A model generated the notes under the pieces. It was not told the origin of the DNA, did not search any database, and saw only the letters and a list, made by a program, of their open reading frames with translations. From assembly GCA_003505795.1 (NCBI GenBank), contig DNXT01000090.1, forward strand, positions 1,908 through 8,855: 6,948 nucleotides of DNA, written 5' to 3'. Source of the DNA: Lysobacteraceae bacterium (GTDB lineage: Bacteria > Pseudomonadota > Gammaproteobacteria > Xanthomonadales > Xanthomonadaceae). Shown piece after piece: positions 5,415 through 6,948 of this stretch. Both the position numbers and the translations under genes were made by a program. How positions within the stretch are numbered: position 1 is the stretch's first letter; each line of letters starts with the position of its first letter.

Positions 5415-5798
5415 ATGTCCCGCCAGATCATCCAGACCGAACGAGCGCCCGCCGCGATCGGCCCGTATTCGCAGGCCGTGCGTGCCGGCAACACCGTGTA
5501 CTTCTCCGGGCAGATCCCGCTGGACCCGGCCACCGGCGAGCTCGTGCCGGGCGACATCGCCGCGCAGGCGCGGCGTGCGTTCGACAACCTCAAGGCCGTA
5601 GCCGAGGCCGCCGGCGGCTCGCTGGACCGGATCGTGCGCCTGGGCCTGTACCTGACCGACCTGGGCCAGTTCGCCGCGGTCAATGCGGTGATGCAGGACT
5701 ACTTCCAGGCGCCGTTCCCGGCCCGTTCGACCATCGAGGTCTCCGGCCTGCCCAAGGGCGCCGGCTTCGAGGTCGATGCGGTGATGGTGATCGACTGA
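5415..5798 (+). CDS. ridA: RidA family reactive intermediate (enamine/imine) deaminase
   Basis: The 127-residue cytoplasmic protein belongs to the RidA (YjgF/YER057c/UK114) family, trimeric enzymes that hydrolyse the unstable 2-aminoacrylate and related enamines/imines made by PLP enzymes such as threonine dehydratase, releasing ammonia and a keto acid. It aligns along its whole length with E. coli RidA: APAAIGPYSQAV near the N-terminus (Tyr18, equal to E. coli Tyr17), FSGQIPLDPATGE (30-42), the AAQARRAFDN helix, then FPARST with the active-site Arg104 (E. coli Arg105) and Glu119 near the C-terminus (E. coli Glu120). Presence of the Arg and Glu supports true RidA activity over inactive relatives. 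ATG 5415 has GGAG (5406-5409) at a 5-nt spacing. recG follows after 7 bp, so the two are probably one operon. The gene occupies the place between spoT and recG that trmH has in E. coli. Confidence 0.95.
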   Translation: MSRQIIQTERAPAAIGPYSQAVRAGNTVYFSGQIPLDPATGELVPGDIAAQARRAFDNLKAVAEAAGGSLDRIVRLGLYLTDLGQFAAVNAVMQDYFQAPFPARSTIEVSGLPKGAGFEVDAVMVID

Positions 5799-5805
5799 TC
5801 CGCCC

Positions 5806-6948
5806 GTGCCGCGGTCGCGTTCGCCCGTTCCGAGCCTGACCGCGGCCGGCGATGCCGCCCTGTCCAGCCTGCCGGGAGTGGGGCCGAGGGTCGCGGAGAA
5901 GCTCGCCGCGCGCGGCCTGCTCACCGTGCAGGACCTGTGGCTGCACCTGCCGCTGCGCTACGAGGACCGCACCCGGCTGACCCCGATCGCCAGGCTGCAG
6001 GGCGGGGTTCCCGCGCAGGTGCAGGGCACGGTCGAGGCGGTCGAGCGCGGCTTCCGCTACCGGCCGTTGCTGCGGGTCGCCATCTCCGACGAATCGCAGG
6101 CCGCGCTGGTGCTGCGCTTCTTCCATTTCCGCGCCGCGCAGGTCGCCCAGTTCGCGCCCGGCACGCGCATCCTCGCCTACGGCACGCCCAAGCCCGGACA
6201 GCATGGCTGGGAGATCGTGCACCCGTCCTACCGCGTGCTCGGCGCCGACGGCGAGGCCGATCTCGGCGATGCGCTGGATCCGGTCTATCCGCCGGTCGAG
6301 GGCATCGGACCGGCCGGCCTTCGCAAGCTGATCGGGCAGGCGCTCGATCGCCTGCCCGATAGCGCGTCGCTGGAACTGCTGCCGGCGGCCTGGCTGCAGC
6401 GCCAGAACCTGCCGTCGCTGCGCGAGGCGCTGCTGACCATGCATCGCCCGCCGCTGCACAGCGATCCGGCCCTGCTGGTCGCCGGCAAGCATCCGGCGCA
6501 GCAGCGGCTGGCGATCGAGGAACTGCTCGCCCACCAGCTCAGCCTGCGGCGCCAGCGCATCGCCCTGCAGCGCCATCGCGCGCCGGCACTGGACGGCCGC
6601 GGACGCCTGGTCAGGCAATTGCTGGAGTCCCTGCCGTTCCGGCTGACCGGTGCCCAGCGCCGGGTGTTCGCGCAGATCCGCCAGGACCTGGCGCGGCCGT
6701 CGCCGATGCTGCGGCTGGTGCAGGGCGACGTCGGCAGCGGCAAGACCGTGGTCGCCGCGCTGGCGGCGATGCTGGCGGTGGAGCAGGGCCGGCAGGCGGC
6801 GCTGGCCGCGCCGACCGAACTGCTCGCCGAGCAGCACCTCAACAACCTGCGCGGCTGGCTCGAGCCGCTCGGCGTGCGGATCGCCTGGCTGGCGGGCAAG
6901 GTGACCGGCAGGGCGCGCGCGCAGGTGCTGGCGCAGGTGGCGTCCGGC
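5806..6948 (+). CDS. recG: ATP-dependent DNA helicase RecG, 3' partial
   Basis: This superfamily 2 helicase drives branch migration of Holliday junctions and regresses stalled replication forks. The frame is open from GTG 5806 to the window edge, 381 codons of an expected total near 700. The wedge/OB region comes first: LPGVGPRVAEKLAARG (23-38), LWLHLPLRYEDRT, then the OB strands VPAQVQGTVEAVERGF and VLRFFHFRAAQVAQF. The linker helices follow, with HPAQQRLAIEELLAHQLSLR. The helicase core starts with the Q-like segment LTGAQ (280-284), Walker A GDVGSGKT (307-314, Lys313) and motif Ia APTELLAEQH (335-344), and ends in WLAGKVTG. The DEAD-like Walker B and later motifs lie beyond the edge. An in-frame TGA at 5788-5790 limits the start; GTG 5806 is the first start codon and gives a family-like N-terminus. 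There is no good ribosome binding site and the gap to ridA is 7 bp, which points to translational coupling. Confidence 0.95.
   Translation, partial: MPRSRSPVPSLTAAGDAALSSLPGVGPRVAEKLAARGLLTVQDLWLHLPLRYEDRTRLTPIARLQGGVPAQVQGTVEAVERGFRYRPLLRVAISDESQAALVLRFFHFRAAQVAQFAPGTRILAYGTPKPGQHGWEIVHPSYRVLGADGEADLGDALDPVYPPVEGIGPAGLRKLIGQALDRLPDSASLELLPAAWLQRQNLPSLREALLTMHRPPLHSDPALLVAGKHPAQQRLAIEELLAHQLSLRRQRIALQRHRAPALDGRGRLVRQLLESLPFRLTGAQRRVFAQIRQDLARPSPMLRLVQGDVGSGKTVVAALAAMLAVEQGRQAALAAPTELLAEQHLNNLRGWLEPLGVRIAWLAGKVTGRARAQVLAQVASG

Noticed and set aside
5272..5601. Open frames across the heptamer array giving repeated PESRIPN or DSGFGIR peptides
   Set aside because: A stop-free 7-bp repeat automatically gives an open, periodic peptide in all frames. 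There is no ribosome binding site or conserved protein, so this is not evidence for a repeat protein.
5937..6362. 141-codon open frame on the + strand within recG
   Set aside because: It is out of frame with recG, whose frame is continuous here and shows conserved RecG wedge-domain sequence. The peptide is Ala/Arg/Gly-rich with no domain.

Overview
The window is a stretch of housekeeping chromosome from a GC-rich gammaproteobacterium, most likely a member of the Xanthomonadaceae (Xanthomonas, Lysobacter, Pseudoxanthomonas, Luteimonas type). The support is the strong G/C bias at third codon positions, close agreement of the guanylate kinase, SpoT and RecG proteins with the xanthomonad versions I remember, and the order gmk-rpoZ-spoT-ridA-recG. 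I cannot name the genus from sequence alone.

Layout, all genes on the + strand. Positions 1-1575 hold the 3' part of an S9 family serine peptidase gene whose start lies upstream. After a 124-bp gap with a GC-rich palindrome comes gmk (1700-2332), then a 111-bp gap with a good sigma70-type promoter, then rpoZ (2444-2743). The rpoZ-spoT gap (2744-2891) carries a forward intrinsic terminator, a second hairpin whose T-run faces the minus strand, a perfect 14-bp palindrome and an extended -10 promoter almost touching the spoT start codon. spoT (2892-5063) is full length. A 351-bp gap (5064-5414) follows with no credible gene. It holds several small repeats and hairpins, a nine-copy CCCGAAT array and a -10 element for ridA (5415-5798). 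recG starts 7 bp after ridA with GTG and runs off the right edge after 381 codons.

Functionally this is the classic guanine nucleotide, stringent response and genome maintenance neighbourhood. Gmk makes GDP from GMP, omega is the RNA polymerase subunit that helps form a ppGpp-binding site, and SpoT makes and degrades (p)ppGpp. RidA removes reactive enamine/imine intermediates, and RecG processes stalled forks and Holliday junctions. The internal promoters and the terminator suggest at least three transcription units: gmk(-rpoZ), spoT, and ridA-recG, with rpoZ also having its own promoter.

I found no mobile element, CRISPR array, RNA gene or undescribed protein system. The parts worth a second look are non-coding: the heptamer array with G-quadruplex potential upstream of ridA, and the palindrome/extended -10 arrangement at spoT, which looks like a leaderless and possibly regulated promoter.
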